A DNA stretch of 64,000 nt from Azonexus hydrophilus DSM 23864 (GCF_000429605.1 NZ_AUCE01000011.1:372001-436000), one strand, 5' to 3'; counted from the first letter of the stretch, positions 11,089-20,884 are shown. The notes: generated by a model not told the origin, from the letters alone. Numbers and translations are program-made.

Positions 11089-12162
11089 TCAATCGACGCG
11101 CTGGTAGCGATTGCCGGGCAGGACGGCGATCTTGCCAGCGAGTTCCAGGCTGAGCAATTCGCTCAGCAGGCTGTCGGCGCCCAGCCCGCTGCGCTCGACC
11201 AGCTCGTCGAGTCCGCAGGGATCGTGGCCGAGCGTGTCGAGTAAGGGATGCTCATTTGCATCATCCGGAATCGGCGCGTGTCGGGCGGGCGCCTGGCCGT
11301 TCAGTTCTTCGAGGATGTCGTCGGCGGTCTCGACCAGTTTCGCGCCTTGGCGGATCAGCTTGTGACAGCCTCGGGCCAGGGGCGAGTGGATGGAACCGGG
11401 AATGGCGAAAACTTCTCGCCCCTGTTCGCCGGCCAGCCGGGCGGTGATCAGCGAGCCGCTTTCGGTGGCCGCTTCCACCACCAGCACACCGCGAGACAAG
11501 CCGGCAATGAGGCGGTTGCGGCGGGGGAAATTGGCGGCATTGGCCGGTGTGCCAAGCGGAAATTCGGAAACGATGGCGCCGCGTTCGGCAATTGTCAGCG
11601 CCAGTTCACGGTTGCGGGCCGGGTAGATGCGGTTGGCGCCGGTACCGATGACCGCGACGGTGGCCCCATCGGCGGCCAGCGCACCGCGATGCGCCGCCGC
11701 GTCGATGCCCAGGGCCAGGCCGCTGACGATGCACCAGCCCTGGCCGGCCAGGGTGCGTGAGAATTGTTCGGCGTTGCGCAGCCCTTGTGGCGTGGCGTTG
11801 CGGCTGCCGACGACGCCAATCGCTGGTCCCTGCAGCAGCGCAGGATTGCCGCGCACGTAGATGACGCTCGGTGGATCGGGGATTTCCAGCAGGCTGGCCG
11901 GATAAGCCGTATCGGCCAGGGTCAGGATGTGCTGGTCCGGCTGCTCGGCCCAGTTCAGTGCCTGGGCGATATTTTCAGCGGGGTCGAAATCGAGCAGCAG
12001 GTCGGCCTTGTTGCCGATTACGCTGCGCACGGCCGACAGGCCGGCGGAGAAGATGTGGTCGGGCAGTCCGAAGGCGGCGAGCAGCTTGCGCTGCGTCTCG
12101 CCGCCGATGCCCGGAGCCAGGGTCAGGTGCAGCCAGGCTGCCAGACCCCGGGGCGGGCTCAC
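11089..12162 (-). CDS. dprA: DNA processing protein DprA (Smf)
   Basis: 357 residues from a GTG whose sequence overlaps the stop of the LysM gene (GTGA). The order is a helix-hairpin-helix-like N-terminus (LTLAPGIGGETQRKLL), then the Rossmann-type DprA core with GVVGSRNATPQG, SGLALGIDAAAHRGAL, IGTGANRIYPARN and FPRRNRLIAGLS. The C-terminus is a winged-helix segment (~300-357). DprA loads RecA onto incoming single-stranded DNA during natural transformation and is widespread even in species not known to be competent. The LysM-dprA-topB order with divergent def-fmt is common in Betaproteobacteria. Confidence 0.93.
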   Translation of the reverse strand: MSPPRGLAAWLHLTLAPGIGGETQRKLLAAFGLPDHIFSAGLSAVRSVIGNKADLLLDFDPAENIAQALNWAEQPDQHILTLADTAYPASLLEIPDPPSVIYVRGNPALLQGPAIGVVGSRNATPQGLRNAEQFSRTLAGQGWCIVSGLALGIDAAAHRGALAADGATVAVIGTGANRIYPARNRELALTIAERGAIVSEFPLGTPANAANFPRRNRLIAGLSRGVLVVEAATESGSLITARLAGEQGREVFAIPGSIHSPLARGCHKLIRQGAKLVETADDILEELNGQAPARHAPIPDDANEHPLLDTLGHDPCGLDELVERSGLGADSLLSELLSLELAGKIAVLPGNRYQRVD

Positions 12163-13181
12163 GGATTGCCGACGGCGTCCCCGATCAGCACCGATTTGGA
12201 AGCATCGATTACCAGTGCGTAGGAAACGCGGTTAAAGGTGCGGAAGACGAAGGCCAGTGCATAGCGCTCATCCGGGATGGTGGTCGATTCGCGCTTCACG
12301 TCGTCGTCGAGGTGCAGGGCGACGCGCTTGCGGTAGAAGGCCACGACATGGCCGACCTCAATACCGTCGTCGGCCCCCTTGTTCAGGGTCACCACCGAGC
12401 TGGCGCCGCCCTCGCTGACGCCGCCGTAGATCGACATGATGCGGGCGTCGATCTTCTGCTCGGGCGAGCGCGGGACATAGGCCATGATGGTCGGTTGCGG
12501 TGCCGGCTTCAGCCAGTCGCCGCGGGAAATTTCTTCCTTGGCCAGGGTGATGCGCAGGGTGGCCGGCTCGCCGGGGCGGGTCAGTCGGGCGTTGCCGAGG
12601 AAGAAGGCTTCGTGGGCGAGCACCTCGCCGGTTTCGGGATCCTTCAGCGGCTTGCCGGGGCGGAAGACATGCCATTTTTCGACGCTGGCGTCGGGAATTC
12701 CGCTGGCGTAGGCCGTGTCGCCGCTACCGAGCAGGATGCGTTCTTCCTGGGTGGCGACGATGCGCGCCGACGTTTTCTCGATGCCGGCCTCGACAATCAA
12801 GGGCTGCGAAATGAAGGGTTCGATGACATTCGGCGGGATGCTCGGGATCACCTGATCGATGGCCGTGGCATAGGCCTGCGGCTGCAGTCGGCCTTGTACC
12901 GGCTTGCCCAGGCGCAGGCGGGGATTGCCATCGGACAGGTCAAGCCAGACGATGTCGCCAGGATAGATCAGGTGGGGATTCTTGATCTGTTCCTTGTTCA
13001 GGCGCCAGATTTCCGGCCAGCGCCACGGCTTTTTCAGGAATTTTCCGGAGATGTCCCACAGCGTGTCGCCCTTGACGACGACGTGCCGGTCCGGTGGATT
13101 GCTGACCAGTTCAAGCGGCTCGGCCGCAGAAGCGCAGGCGGCTGTCGCAGCCAGGATGAGCGCGGATATAATGCGAACCAT
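12159..13181 (-). CDS. LysM peptidoglycan-binding domain protein
   Basis: 340 residues from the ATG at 13181, chosen because GAGGGG lies 7 nt upstream and the protein then starts with a clean signal peptide (MVRIISALILAATAACASAA). A longer reading from 13244 adds a non-conserved leader without a ribosome site. A LysM domain follows the signal peptide (VVVKGDTLWDISGKFL...IWRLNKEQIKNPHLIYPGDIVWL, ~35-85). The remaining ~250 residues form the conserved extension of this betaproteobacterial family (COG1652). It is exported and probably binds cell-wall peptidoglycan. It is divergent from def across 142 nt and overlaps the dprA start. Confidence 0.88.
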   Translation of the reverse strand: MVRIISALILAATAACASAAEPLELVSNPPDRHVVVKGDTLWDISGKFLKKPWRWPEIWRLNKEQIKNPHLIYPGDIVWLDLSDGNPRLRLGKPVQGRLQPQAYATAIDQVIPSIPPNVIEPFISQPLIVEAGIEKTSARIVATQEERILLGSGDTAYASGIPDASVEKWHVFRPGKPLKDPETGEVLAHEAFFLGNARLTRPGEPATLRITLAKEEISRGDWLKPAPQPTIMAYVPRSPEQKIDARIMSIYGGVSEGGASSVVTLNKGADDGIEVGHVVAFYRKRVALHLDDDVKRESTTIPDERYALAFVFRTFNRVSYALVIDASKSVLIGDAVGNP

Positions 13182-13323
13182 GGGTAACCCCTCACATACC
13201 GGTGGAACGCGCAGCAGCTTGTGTGGTCTTACCGGCGTCTGCAATTCGCGTTCTTATCTCGAGAATTGCTTTAGATTCTGCATGTAATCCTCTAAGCAAG
13301 CAAGCATTTATTCCCTATTTGCC

Positions 13324-13827
13324 ATGGCCTTATTACCCATTTTGCGTTTTCCCGATCCCCGGTTGACGAAAGTCGCGGCTCCCGTGACAAAAATTGACGA
13401 TAGCATTCGCCGGTTGGCGGCCGATATGGCCGAGACCATGTACGAGGCGCCCGGGATCGGGCTGGCCGCGACCCAGGTCGATGTACACAAGCGGGTGGTG
13501 GTGATCGATGTCTCCGAAGACAAGAGCGAACTGCGGGTCTTCGTCAATCCGGAGCTCGACAACTGCCTCGGTCTGGCTGTCGGCGAGGAGGGTTGTCTGT
13601 CGGTGCCCGGCATTTACGACAAGGTCGAGCGTGCCGAGCGCGTCACCGTCCGTTATCTCGATCTCGACGGCAAGGCCCGGGTGCTCGAAGCCGACGGCCT
13701 GCTGGCGGTATGTATACAGCACGAGATCGATCACCTGAACGGCAAGGTCTTCGTCGATCACCTGTCGCAACTGAAACAGACACGTATCCGCAACAAGCTG
13801 GCCAAGCAGGCTCGGGTCACCGCATGA
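13324..13827 (+). CDS. def: Peptide deformylase
   Basis: 167 residues with all three deformylase motifs: GIGLAATQ (44-51), EEGCLS with metal-ligand C91, and QHEIDH (132-137) supplying the two metal-ligand histidines and the catalytic glutamate. It removes the formyl group from the N-terminal methionine of new proteins. It overlaps fmt by ATGA, so the enzyme that adds the formyl group to tRNA and the one that removes it from protein are made together. The 142-nt region to the divergent LysM gene should hold both promoters; I see no convincing -35/-10 pair in it. Confidence 0.97.
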   Translation: MALLPILRFPDPRLTKVAAPVTKIDDSIRRLAADMAETMYEAPGIGLAATQVDVHKRVVVIDVSEDKSELRVFVNPELDNCLGLAVGEEGCLSVPGIYDKVERAERVTVRYLDLDGKARVLEADGLLAVCIQHEIDHLNGKVFVDHLSQLKQTRIRNKLAKQARVTA

Positions 13828-14747
13828 GGGTGATTTTCGCGGGTACGCCGGAGTTCGCGGCGCAGGCGCTGTCGGCCATCGTTGCCGCCGGTCACCAGGT
13901 GGCGCTGGTGCTGACCCAGCCGGATCGGCCGGCGGGGCGCGGCATGAGCCTGCAACCGTCGGCGGTCAAGCAGGTGGCGCTGGCGCACAGGATCGAGGTT
14001 TTCCAGCCGCTGACCTTGAAGGATGCCGAGGCGCAGGCAAAAGTGGCTGCCGTTGACGCCGAGGTCATGGTCGTTGCCGCGTATGGGCTGATCCTGCCGC
14101 AGGCGGTGCTCGACCTGCCGCGTTTCGGCTGTCTGAACATCCACGCTTCGCTGTTGCCGCGCTGGCGCGGTGCGGCGCCGATCCAGCGGGCACTGCTCGC
14201 CGGTGACAGCGAGACCGGCGTCTGCATCATGCAGATGGAAGCCGGCCTCGATACCGGTCCGGTGCTCTTGCGCGAGGCCTTCCCGATTGCCGGCGACGAC
14301 ACCACGGCGACCCTGCACGACAAGCTCGCCGCCTGTGGCGCGAAGCTGATCGTCGATGCCCTGGCGGACCTGCCGTTACCGGCCGAAGTTCAGCCGGGCG
14401 AGGGTGTGACCTATGCGCACAAGATCGAGAAGGTGGAAGCCGCGATCGACTGGACGCGCAGCGCCGCCGAGCTCGATCGCCATATTCGTGCCTTCAATCC
14501 TTTTCCCGGTGCGCAGGCGCAGTTTGCCGGGCAGACCGTCAAACTGTGGGCGGCGCGGCCGGTTGCCGGTCAGGGCGAGCCCGGTAGTGTGCTGACGGTC
14601 GACCGTCATGCGGTGGTCATCGCCTGCGGCGAAGGCGCGTTGGCTGTGAGTGAACTGCAGAAGGCCGGCGGCAAGCGCCTGCCGGTCCAGCAGTTCCTGG
14701 CCGGTCATCCGCTGCAGCCGGGCGATCGTTTCAGCGGCCGGGATTGA
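13824..14747 (+). CDS. fmt: Methionyl-tRNA formyltransferase
   Basis: 307 residues, start ATG overlapping the def stop. The N-terminal formyltransferase domain begins [11 protein letters not shown] and has catalytic N105, H107 and D143 ([25 protein letters not shown]). A C-terminal OB-like domain (~205-307) binds the tRNA acceptor. It formylates Met-tRNA(fMet) using 10-formyl-THF. Its 3' end overlaps the convergent P1/S1 nuclease gene by 17 nt. Confidence 0.96.
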   Translation: MRVIFAGTPEFAAQALSAIVAAGHQVALVLTQPDRPAGRGMSLQPSAVKQVALAHRIEVFQPLTLKDAEAQAKVAAVDAEVMVVAAYGLILPQAVLDLPRFGCLNIHASLLPRWRGAAPIQRALLAGDSETGVCIMQMEAGLDTGPVLLREAFPIAGDDTTATLHDKLAACGAKLIVDALADLPLPAEVQPGEGVTYAHKIEKVEAAIDWTRSAAELDRHIRAFNPFPGAQAQFAGQTVKLWAARPVAGQGEPGSVLTVDRHAVVIACGEGALAVSELQKAGGKRLPVQQFLAGHPLQPGDRFSGRD

Positions 14748-15630
14748 TCGCCGCTGGCGTTTCACGTGAAACGCGCTGACGGTGAATTTCCTCCAGCAGG
14801 CGGCCGAGCCGGTAGCCGGCTTCGGCGACCCGGCGTTCGCCCGTCGCTTGTGCCCATTGCCGGTAATCGTCGTCTATCAGCAGACTGACGCTGCCCATGG
14901 TTTTCGGATAAGCCCGCTTCAGGAGCTGCCGGCTTTCATTCAGCCATTGCCGCACGTCGCCCTGCCTGGGGGTTGGCCAGTTGGCCTGCAGTGCCTCGGC
15001 CCGCAAGCGCAGGCGCTTGCCGCGCAGGCCGCTCGGGCCGGGTAGATCGTCCCACCAGGCGTGCAGCTTGACGAAAGGCTGGCGGGCCGACGGGTCTTCG
15101 ATCAGTACCGTGTTGCCGCCACGGTCTTCGCTGTATCCGGCATGGAAGGGCTGGTGCAGGTCGGCGACCAGGTGGGCGAGCCAGGGTAAGGCCCAGGCAA
15201 GCTCGGCCGGCTGCGTGCTGGTGGCGAGCAGCTCGCTCAATTCGACGATCTTGCGGTCGATCTGCCCCCGGCCGCGTTTGCCGTGGCGGTCGAAATCGAC
15301 GTAATGCCAGTCGCCATGCCGGCCCATGTCGGGAAAGCCGGGCAGGGGCGGGTTGTCTGACGGCTGGTCGGCAAAGCGCGGATCGTGACGGATGGCATCC
15401 GGCCAGGTGCTGGCCTCGGCGAAAATCAGCGCGGCATCGTCGGCGCCGGCTTTCTCCCGCCAACGGCCGTGATCCGGGTGCCGGGCCAGTGCCTGGCTGA
15501 CGAATTCGCTGGTATCCGGCGCCATCTGCTGCCAGGCGATCAGGATGCCGAGCCGGTGCCCGGCACCGTTCCAGGCAAGAGCAGTGGGGCTGGTGAGCAG
15601 GAAAATGAGCAGGATGAGCAAAGGGCGCAT
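14731..15630 (-). CDS. S1/P1-type zinc nuclease, exported
   Basis: 299 residues from the ATG at 15630; the signal peptide [19 protein letters not shown] ends just before WNGAGH. In S1/P1 nucleases the mature N-terminal Trp is a zinc ligand, so both the start choice and the cleavage site fit. Further zinc-ligand motifs are visible: [22 protein letters not shown] (the HxxxDxHQPxH signature) and GGNTV...HAWWD. It should degrade single-stranded nucleic acids or 3'-nucleotides in the periplasm or outside, possibly for phosphate or nucleoside scavenging. The last codons contain parS site 2. It overlaps fmt convergently and is divergent from rsmB with 34 nt between starts. Confidence 0.9.
   Translation of the reverse strand: MRPLLILLIFLLTSPTALAWNGAGHRLGILIAWQQMAPDTSEFVSQALARHPDHGRWREKAGADDAALIFAEASTWPDAIRHDPRFADQPSDNPPLPGFPDMGRHGDWHYVDFDRHGKRGRGQIDRKIVELSELLATSTQPAELAWALPWLAHLVADLHQPFHAGYSEDRGGNTVLIEDPSARQPFVKLHAWWDDLPGPSGLRGKRLRLRAEALQANWPTPRQGDVRQWLNESRQLLKRAYPKTMGSVSLLIDDDYRQWAQATGERRVAEAGYRLGRLLEEIHRQRVSRETPAAINPGR
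14758..14773. promoter_or_regulatory. parS: parS-like ParB binding site 2
   Basis: CGTTTCACGTGAAACG is a perfect 16-bp palindrome containing the full 14-bp parS core (14759-14772). It lies within the 3' coding end of the P1/S1 nuclease gene, 11 nt past the fmt stop. Confidence 0.85.
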
Positions 15631-15664
15631 GCCGGAATTATGCCCCGTGCGATAATCGCCACCT

Positions 15665-16924
15665 ATGTCGCGATTGCCCTTCACCTCACTTGCCTATGCC
15701 TTGCGCGAGGCCGCCCGCATCGATGCGGCGGTATTCGCCGGTCAGAGCCTGGCCGACAACCTGCTCGGTCGCGTCGATGTCGTTGCCCGGCCGGCCGTCC
15801 AGGATCTTGTTTACGGCAGTCTGCGTGCCTTCGGTCGGGGCGATTTCTTCCTGTCGCGACTGCTGGAAAAGCCGCTGGCCGTCGATGAAGTCCGGGCGCT
15901 GCTGCTGGTTGCCCTGTATCGCCTGGAAACCCGCCCGGATGCAGCGCATACCGTGGTCGACCAGGCGGTGTCGGCGGCTGGCGAAATCCTGCACGGAAAA
16001 TTCCGTGGCCTGGTCAATGCCGTATTGCGCAGCTTCTTGCGCCAGCAGGCGAGCTTGACCGCCGATGTCGCCGCCGACCCGGTCGCCCTGGCCCAGCATC
16101 CCGGCTGGTGGCTGGCGCAGCTGCAGGCCGCCTGGCCGGACGACTGGCAGCGCATCGTCGATGCCGGCAACCAGGCGCCGCCGATGGGTTTGCGCGTGAA
16201 TCGGCGCCGGATCAGCCGTGATGACTATCTGCGGCAACTGACGGCGGTCGATATTGCCGCTCACCCGGTTGGCGAGGATGGACTGGCGCTGCTCAAACCG
16301 CAGCCGGTCGATCGTCTGCCCGGTTTCTTCGACGGCCTGGTTTCGGTCCAGGACCCGGGTGCCCAGCGCGCTGCGGAAATCCTCGCACCGGCTGCCGGCA
16401 GTCGCGTCCTCGATGCCTGCGCGGCGCCGGGCGGCAAGACCGCGCACCTGCTTGAGCGTGCCGACCTCGACCTGCTTGCGCTCGATCTCAAACCGGCCCG
16501 CTGCCGGCGGGTCGAGGAGGGGCTGGGACGTTTGCACCTGTCGGCCCGGGTCGAAGCTGCCGATTGTGCCAAACTCGATGTCTGGTGGGACGGTCGTCCC
16601 TTCGATGCGGTGCTGGCCGACGTGCCCTGTACCGCCAGCGGCGTCGTGCGCCGCAATCCCGACGCCAAATGGCTGCGCCGGCCCGAGGATGTCGCCAGCT
16701 TTGCCGGCACCCAGGCGCGCATCCTCGATGCCCTGTGGCAGGTGTTGCGGCCGGGCGGTAGACTGCTTTATGCAACCTGTTCGGTCTTCCTGGAGGAAAA
16801 CTCGGTGCAGGTCAGGAATTTCCTCGGACGCCAGACGGCGGCGGGGATCGTTCACGAGGAACAGCTTCTTCCCGATGCGGAACGCGATGGCTTCTACTAC
16901 TGCCTGCTCGAAAAGCGTGCTTGA
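15665..16924 (+). CDS. rsmB: 16S rRNA (cytosine(967)-C5)-methyltransferase RsmB (Sun)
   Basis: 419 residues. The N-terminal ~140 residues form the NusB-like RNA-binding domain (AAVFAGQSLADNLL...AVLRSFLRQ). The C-terminal part is a Rossmann methyltransferase: SAM motif LDACAAPGGKTAHLLE, motif IV VLADVPCTASGVVRR, and the second cysteine in YATCSVFLEEN. Both cysteines of the m5C mechanism are present. It methylates C967 of 16S rRNA. The start ATG at 15665 gives the family length. It overlaps the DUF4390 start by 8 nt, opening the rsmB-DUF4390-ntrY-ntrX-trkA-trkH run. Confidence 0.95.
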   Translation: MSRLPFTSLAYALREAARIDAAVFAGQSLADNLLGRVDVVARPAVQDLVYGSLRAFGRGDFFLSRLLEKPLAVDEVRALLLVALYRLETRPDAAHTVVDQAVSAAGEILHGKFRGLVNAVLRSFLRQQASLTADVAADPVALAQHPGWWLAQLQAAWPDDWQRIVDAGNQAPPMGLRVNRRRISRDDYLRQLTAVDIAAHPVGEDGLALLKPQPVDRLPGFFDGLVSVQDPGAQRAAEILAPAAGSRVLDACAAPGGKTAHLLERADLDLLALDLKPARCRRVEEGLGRLHLSARVEAADCAKLDVWWDGRPFDAVLADVPCTASGVVRRNPDAKWLRRPEDVASFAGTQARILDALWQVLRPGGRLLYATCSVFLEENSVQVRNFLGRQTAAGIVHEEQLLPDAERDGFYYCLLEKRA

Positions 16925-17495
16925 GCGCCTGCGCGGCCTGTTGCTGTTGCTGGCTTTCCTGCCGGCGCTGGCCTGGGCGGCGGAAATCGAAGTCCACAAT
17001 CCCGGGCTGACGGTGACCGAGGAAGGCCATTTGCTGTCCGCGGATTTTCGCTTCGAACTGAGTCCCAGCCTGGAAGAGGCGGTCAATCGCGGCGTCGTGC
17101 TGTATTTCGTTGCCGATTTCGAACTGACCCGCGAGCGCTGGTACTGGCTCGACGAGAAACTGCTCAGCCGCAGTCTGACCTATCGCCTCTCGTATCACGC
17201 GCTGACCCGTCAGTACCGCCTGAGTACCGGCGGCCTGCATCAATCCTTCGAGACGCTGGGCGAGGCACTGGCCGTGTTGCGCCGCCTGCGTAACTGGCTG
17301 GTCATTCCCCGCGACGATGCGCGCATCGTTGCCGGCGGAAATTATCAGGCTGCCGTACGCCTGCAACTCGACGTCCGCCAGTTGCCGCGCCCCTTCCAGA
17401 TCAGCGCGCTCGGCAACAAGGACTGGACGCTCGCCAGCGACTGGAAGACTTGGGCGACCAAGTTGCCGCTGCCGCCTGTCGTGGAGGACAAGTGA
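16917..17495 (+). CDS. DUF4390 exported protein
   Basis: 192 residues if started at GTG 16917, which directly gives a signal peptide (VLERLRGLLLLLAFLPALAWA) before AEIEVHNPGLTVTEEGHLLS. An in-frame ATG at 16887 would add ten residues that look unlike a leader. Neither start has a strong Shine-Dalgarno, as is usual for a gene overlapping its upstream neighbour. The mature part is beta-rich and matches the DUF4390 family that sits between rsmB and ntrY in many Betaproteobacteria. No reaction is known; the fixed position upstream of NtrY suggests a periplasmic accessory to that sensor. It overlaps ntrY by GTGA. Confidence 0.82.
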   Translation: MLERLRGLLLLLAFLPALAWAAEIEVHNPGLTVTEEGHLLSADFRFELSPSLEEAVNRGVVLYFVADFELTRERWYWLDEKLLSRSLTYRLSYHALTRQYRLSTGGLHQSFETLGEALAVLRRLRNWLVIPRDDARIVAGGNYQAAVRLQLDVRQLPRPFQISALGNKDWTLASDWKTWATKLPLPPVVEDK

Positions 17496-19645
17496 AGCGA
17501 TTTGTCGCTGCTGCCGGTGCCCTGGCTGCCGCCATCGGCGGGATCCTGTGGTTCCTGTTGCTGATGGCGACGGCGGCTGACACCGTCGTCTTCTCGCGCA
17601 ACTATCCGCTGCTGATCGCGCTTAACGTCGTCCTGGCGCTCGGCATGGTGACGCTGGTCGGCTGGCAGTTGCGCAGCCTGTGGCGCGATTACAAGGCCCA
17701 GGTCTTTGGCGCCCGCCTCAAGCTGCGCCTGATGCTGATGTTCGGCGTCATCGCGGTGTTGCCCGGGGCGCTGGTCTACGGCGTGTCGGTGCAGTTCATG
17801 ACCCGTTCGATCGAAAGCTGGTTCGACGTGCGCGTCGAGAAGGCACTGGAATCGGGCCTGCACCTCGGACGTTCGGCACTCGATTCATTGCTCGCCGAAC
17901 TCAACGTCAAGGCGCGCGACATGGCCGACGAACTGTCGGTGATTCCTGAGCCGTCGCGGCGTTCGGCACTGTTCCGGCTGCGCGAGGACAAGGGCGTGCA
18001 GACGGCAGCGCTGTTTTCGGTCAGCGGCAAATTGCTCGCCAGTGCGACCGGCGATCTCGTGTTGCTGCCGGCGCTGCCCGGTCAGTCCCAGCTCAGGGAG
18101 GCACGGACCCAGCAGGGATTGAGCGGCATCGAGGGGGAGGAAGAATCGATGTTCCTGCGCGTGCTGCTGCCGGTCTCGCCGCGCGAGATGTTCGAGGAAC
18201 CGCGCATCCTGCAACTGACGCAGGCCGTACCGGCCAATCTGGCACTCGATGCCGAGGCCGTACAGGCGGTTTATCGCGACTATCAGGAGCTGCAACTGGC
18301 GCGCGCCGGGCTGACCCGGATCTATGCCCTGACCCTGACCCTGACCGTGCTGGTCGCGCTGTTCAGCGCCTTTGCCCTGGCTTACTGGATGGCCCGGCGG
18401 CTGGTGGCGCCGCTGTACATCCTGGCCGAAGGCACGCAAGCCGTTGCCCAGGGTGACTTCTCGCAGCGTCAGGCGGTGTATAGCGGCGACGAACTCGGGG
18501 TGCTGACCCAGTCGTTCAACCGCATGACCCGGCAGCTTGACGATGCGCGCCGCGAAACCGACCGCCATCGCGGCGAACTCGAATCGGCGCGCGGCTACCT
18601 GGAGTCGATCCTGGCCAACCTGTCGGCCGGCGTGCTGGTGTTCGACCGCGATTTCCGCCTGCGCACGGTCAATGAAGGGGCGTTGACCATCCTCGACGAT
18701 GATTTTTCCGGCCTGATCGGTCTGGCACCGGAAAGCTGGCCGCGCCAGGAAATGCTGGGTGGCTTCATCCGCCAGAACTTCGCCGCGACTGGCGAACCGG
18801 AATGGCAGGCCCAGCTGGAGCTGGAGCGGCCGAACGGCATGCCGCAGGTGTTGCTGCTGCGGGCTTCGCGCCTGCCCGAGGCCAGCGGCGGCGGTGACGT
18901 GGTCGTGTTCGACGACGTCACCCGGCTGATCGCCGCCCAGCGTAGCGCCGCCTGGGGCGAGGTGGCCCGGCGCCTGGCACACGAGATCAAGAACCCGCTG
19001 ACGCCGATCCAGCTATCGGCCGAACGTCTGCAGCACAAGCTGGCCAGCAAGTTGAGCAACGGCGACGCCGAAATGCTGGCGCGCGGCACGCAGACCATCA
19101 TCGGCCAGGTCCAGGCGATGAAGCGCATGGTCGATGATTTCCGTGATTACGCGCGGATGCCGGCGCCGGAAGTCGCGCCGCTCGATCTCAACGGCTTGCT
19201 CGGCGAGGTCATGGGCTTGTACGAGAGTTCCGCCGCGCAGTTCTCGGTCGTGCTGGGAGAGGGACTGCCGCCGGTGCTTGGCGACGCCACCCAGTTGCGT
19301 CAGATCATCCACAACCTGCTGCGCAATGCTGAGGATGCGTTGGAAGGTCGCGGTGACGGCCGGGTCGAAGTGGTCACCGAACTGGCCGGCCGTTGCGCCC
19401 GTCTGCGCATCACCGACAACGGGCCGGGGTTCCCGGTCGAGTTGCTGCCGCGTATCTTTGAACCGTATGTCACCACCAAGGCCCGGGGAACCGGGCTGGG
19501 ATTGCCCATCGTCAAGAAGATTGTCGATGAACATCAAGGTAGTATAGAAATCAGCAATGCACCGGATGGCGGGGCGCGGATCGATATCCGCCTGCCGCTG
19601 GTCCGGGACAAGGAGGCCAAGCATGGCAATCATTCTGGTCGTTGA
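17492..19645 (+). CDS. ntrY: Sensor histidine kinase NtrY
   Basis: 717 residues from GTG 17492, with a near-perfect GGAGG five nt upstream inside the DUF4390 stop region. Three N-terminal transmembrane helices (~8-30, 38-58, 70-95) are followed by an extracytoplasmic loop and a fourth helix (~281-305). HAMP, PAS (~370-470), HisKA with the phosphorylated His at 497 (VARRLAHEIKNPLTPIQLS) and an HATPase domain (NLLRNAEDAL; GTGLGLPIV) follow. This is the NtrY architecture, reported in other bacteria to respond to nitrogen or redox state. It overlaps ntrX by 23 nt, and its partner NtrX is unusual (next entry). Confidence 0.92.
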   Translation: MKRFVAAAGALAAAIGGILWFLLLMATAADTVVFSRNYPLLIALNVVLALGMVTLVGWQLRSLWRDYKAQVFGARLKLRLMLMFGVIAVLPGALVYGVSVQFMTRSIESWFDVRVEKALESGLHLGRSALDSLLAELNVKARDMADELSVIPEPSRRSALFRLREDKGVQTAALFSVSGKLLASATGDLVLLPALPGQSQLREARTQQGLSGIEGEEESMFLRVLLPVSPREMFEEPRILQLTQAVPANLALDAEAVQAVYRDYQELQLARAGLTRIYALTLTLTVLVALFSAFALAYWMARRLVAPLYILAEGTQAVAQGDFSQRQAVYSGDELGVLTQSFNRMTRQLDDARRETDRHRGELESARGYLESILANLSAGVLVFDRDFRLRTVNEGALTILDDDFSGLIGLAPESWPRQEMLGGFIRQNFAATGEPEWQAQLELERPNGMPQVLLLRASRLPEASGGGDVVVFDDVTRLIAAQRSAAWGEVARRLAHEIKNPLTPIQLSAERLQHKLASKLSNGDAEMLARGTQTIIGQVQAMKRMVDDFRDYARMPAPEVAPLDLNGLLGEVMGLYESSAAQFSVVLGEGLPPVLGDATQLRQIIHNLLRNAEDALEGRGDGRVEVVTELAGRCARLRITDNGPGFPVELLPRIFEPYVTTKARGTGLGLPIVKKIVDEHQGSIEISNAPDGGARIDIRLPLVRDKEAKHGNHSGR

Positions 19646-20882
19646 TGACGAAGTCGGCATCCGCGAACTGCTTTCCGAAATCCTCATCGACGAGGGCTAC
19701 GATGTTCGCCTCGCCGAGAACGCTGGCGCCGCCCGCCGCGTGCGTCAGGAGTTGCGCCCGGACCTGGTCCTGCTCGACATCTGGATGCCCGACACCGACG
19801 GCATTTCGCTGCTCAAGGAATGGCATGCCGGCGGTCACCTGAACATGCCGGTAGTCATGATGTCCGGTCACGGCACCATCGACACGGCCGTCGAGGCGAC
19901 GCGTTTCGGTGCCTTCGATTTCCTGGAAAAGCCGATCGGCCTGCAGAAGCTGCTGGCTACCGTGCAGAAGGCGCTCAAGCACGACGCGCCGCCGCAGCGT
20001 CCGCCGCTGACCCTGGAGGCCTTCGCCCGCCTGCCCTTCGTCAAGGAATTCCGCCGGCGCCTGGAACAGGCTGCGGCCAAGGCTTCGGTGGTGTTGATCA
20101 AGGGCGCCACCGGCGGCATGGGCGAAATCGCTGCGCGCACCCTGCTGGCGCCGCGCGCGCCCTGGCTCGACCTGTCTACGGTGAGCAGCGCGCTCAGTCA
20201 GGAGACACTGGAGAAAGTCGGTGGCGGCATCCTGTTCGTCCCCGATCTGGCGGCGTTGGGCAAGATGCAGCAGATGAACCTGGCGTTTGCGCTGGATCGT
20301 GCCGAAAAACTGCATCTGCAGCTGGTGGTGGCCAGTACCACGCCGCTGTCGGCGCTGTCCGGCTGGGATGCCAAGCTGCTGGCCCGGCTGGGCGAAATCT
20401 GGGTGGCGCTGCCGGCGCTGGCGGCGCATGCCGACGACCTGCCGGAAATCGCCGCACTGTTGCTGACTAATTTCGTCGAACGCGGCGAAGTGCCGCCGCG
20501 GCGTTTTTCGACTGCGGCGCTCAATGCCTTGCGCACGCTGCCCTGGAAGAAGCACCCGGAAGCCAGCTGGAACGTGCTTTACGGGCTGGTGCGCAACCTC
20601 GCGCTGACAGCGCTGGACGAGGAAATCGGCGCCGACGACGTGGCCCGGGTGATGCCGCAGGAAATCGAGGAGGACGCGCCGGCGCAATCCTTCCTGCCGC
20701 TGTTCGAGCAGCCTCTGCGCGAAGCCCGTGATGCCTTCGAGAAGTTGTATTTCGAACACCACCTGCGCCAGGAAGGCGGCAACATGACGCGCCTGGCCGA
20801 GCGTTCCGGGCTGGAGCGGACCCACCTGTACCGCAAGCTCAAGCAGCTCGACATCCGGCTGGGCAAGCGCGGCGAGGACTAA
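19623..20882 (+). CDS. ntrX: NtrX-type response regulator with degenerate AAA+ domain
   Basis: 419 residues. The receiver is intact (VVDDE, phosphoacceptor D52 in LLDIWMPD, K103). The central AAA+ domain is eroded: the Walker A region reads GATGGMGE (161-168) instead of GETGTGKE, so the ATP-binding lysine is missing. The Walker B region reads GGGILFVPD instead of GGTLFLDE, and there is no GAFTGA loop at all. It therefore should not hydrolyse ATP or open sigma-54 promoters. The Fis-type HTH at the C-terminus is intact (NMTRLAERSGLERTHLYRKLKQ). It probably works as an ordinary DNA-binding activator or repressor controlled by NtrY. trkA begins 3 nt after its stop. Confidence 0.88.
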   Translation: MAIILVVDDEVGIRELLSEILIDEGYDVRLAENAGAARRVRQELRPDLVLLDIWMPDTDGISLLKEWHAGGHLNMPVVMMSGHGTIDTAVEATRFGAFDFLEKPIGLQKLLATVQKALKHDAPPQRPPLTLEAFARLPFVKEFRRRLEQAAAKASVVLIKGATGGMGEIAARTLLAPRAPWLDLSTVSSALSQETLEKVGGGILFVPDLAALGKMQQMNLAFALDRAEKLHLQLVVASTTPLSALSGWDAKLLARLGEIWVALPALAAHADDLPEIAALLLTNFVERGEVPPRRFSTAALNALRTLPWKKHPEASWNVLYGLVRNLALTALDEEIGADDVARVMPQEIEEDAPAQSFLPLFEQPLREARDAFEKLYFEHHLRQEGGNMTRLAERSGLERTHLYRKLKQLDIRLGKRGED

Positions 20883-20884
20883 GC

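Noticed and set aside
8457-11153. A very long open frame on the plus strand opposite topB (about 900 codons)
   Set aside because: It is antisense to a gene with complete topoisomerase motifs. Long antisense frames are expected from codon bias in GC-rich DNA. Its residues form no recognisable domain.
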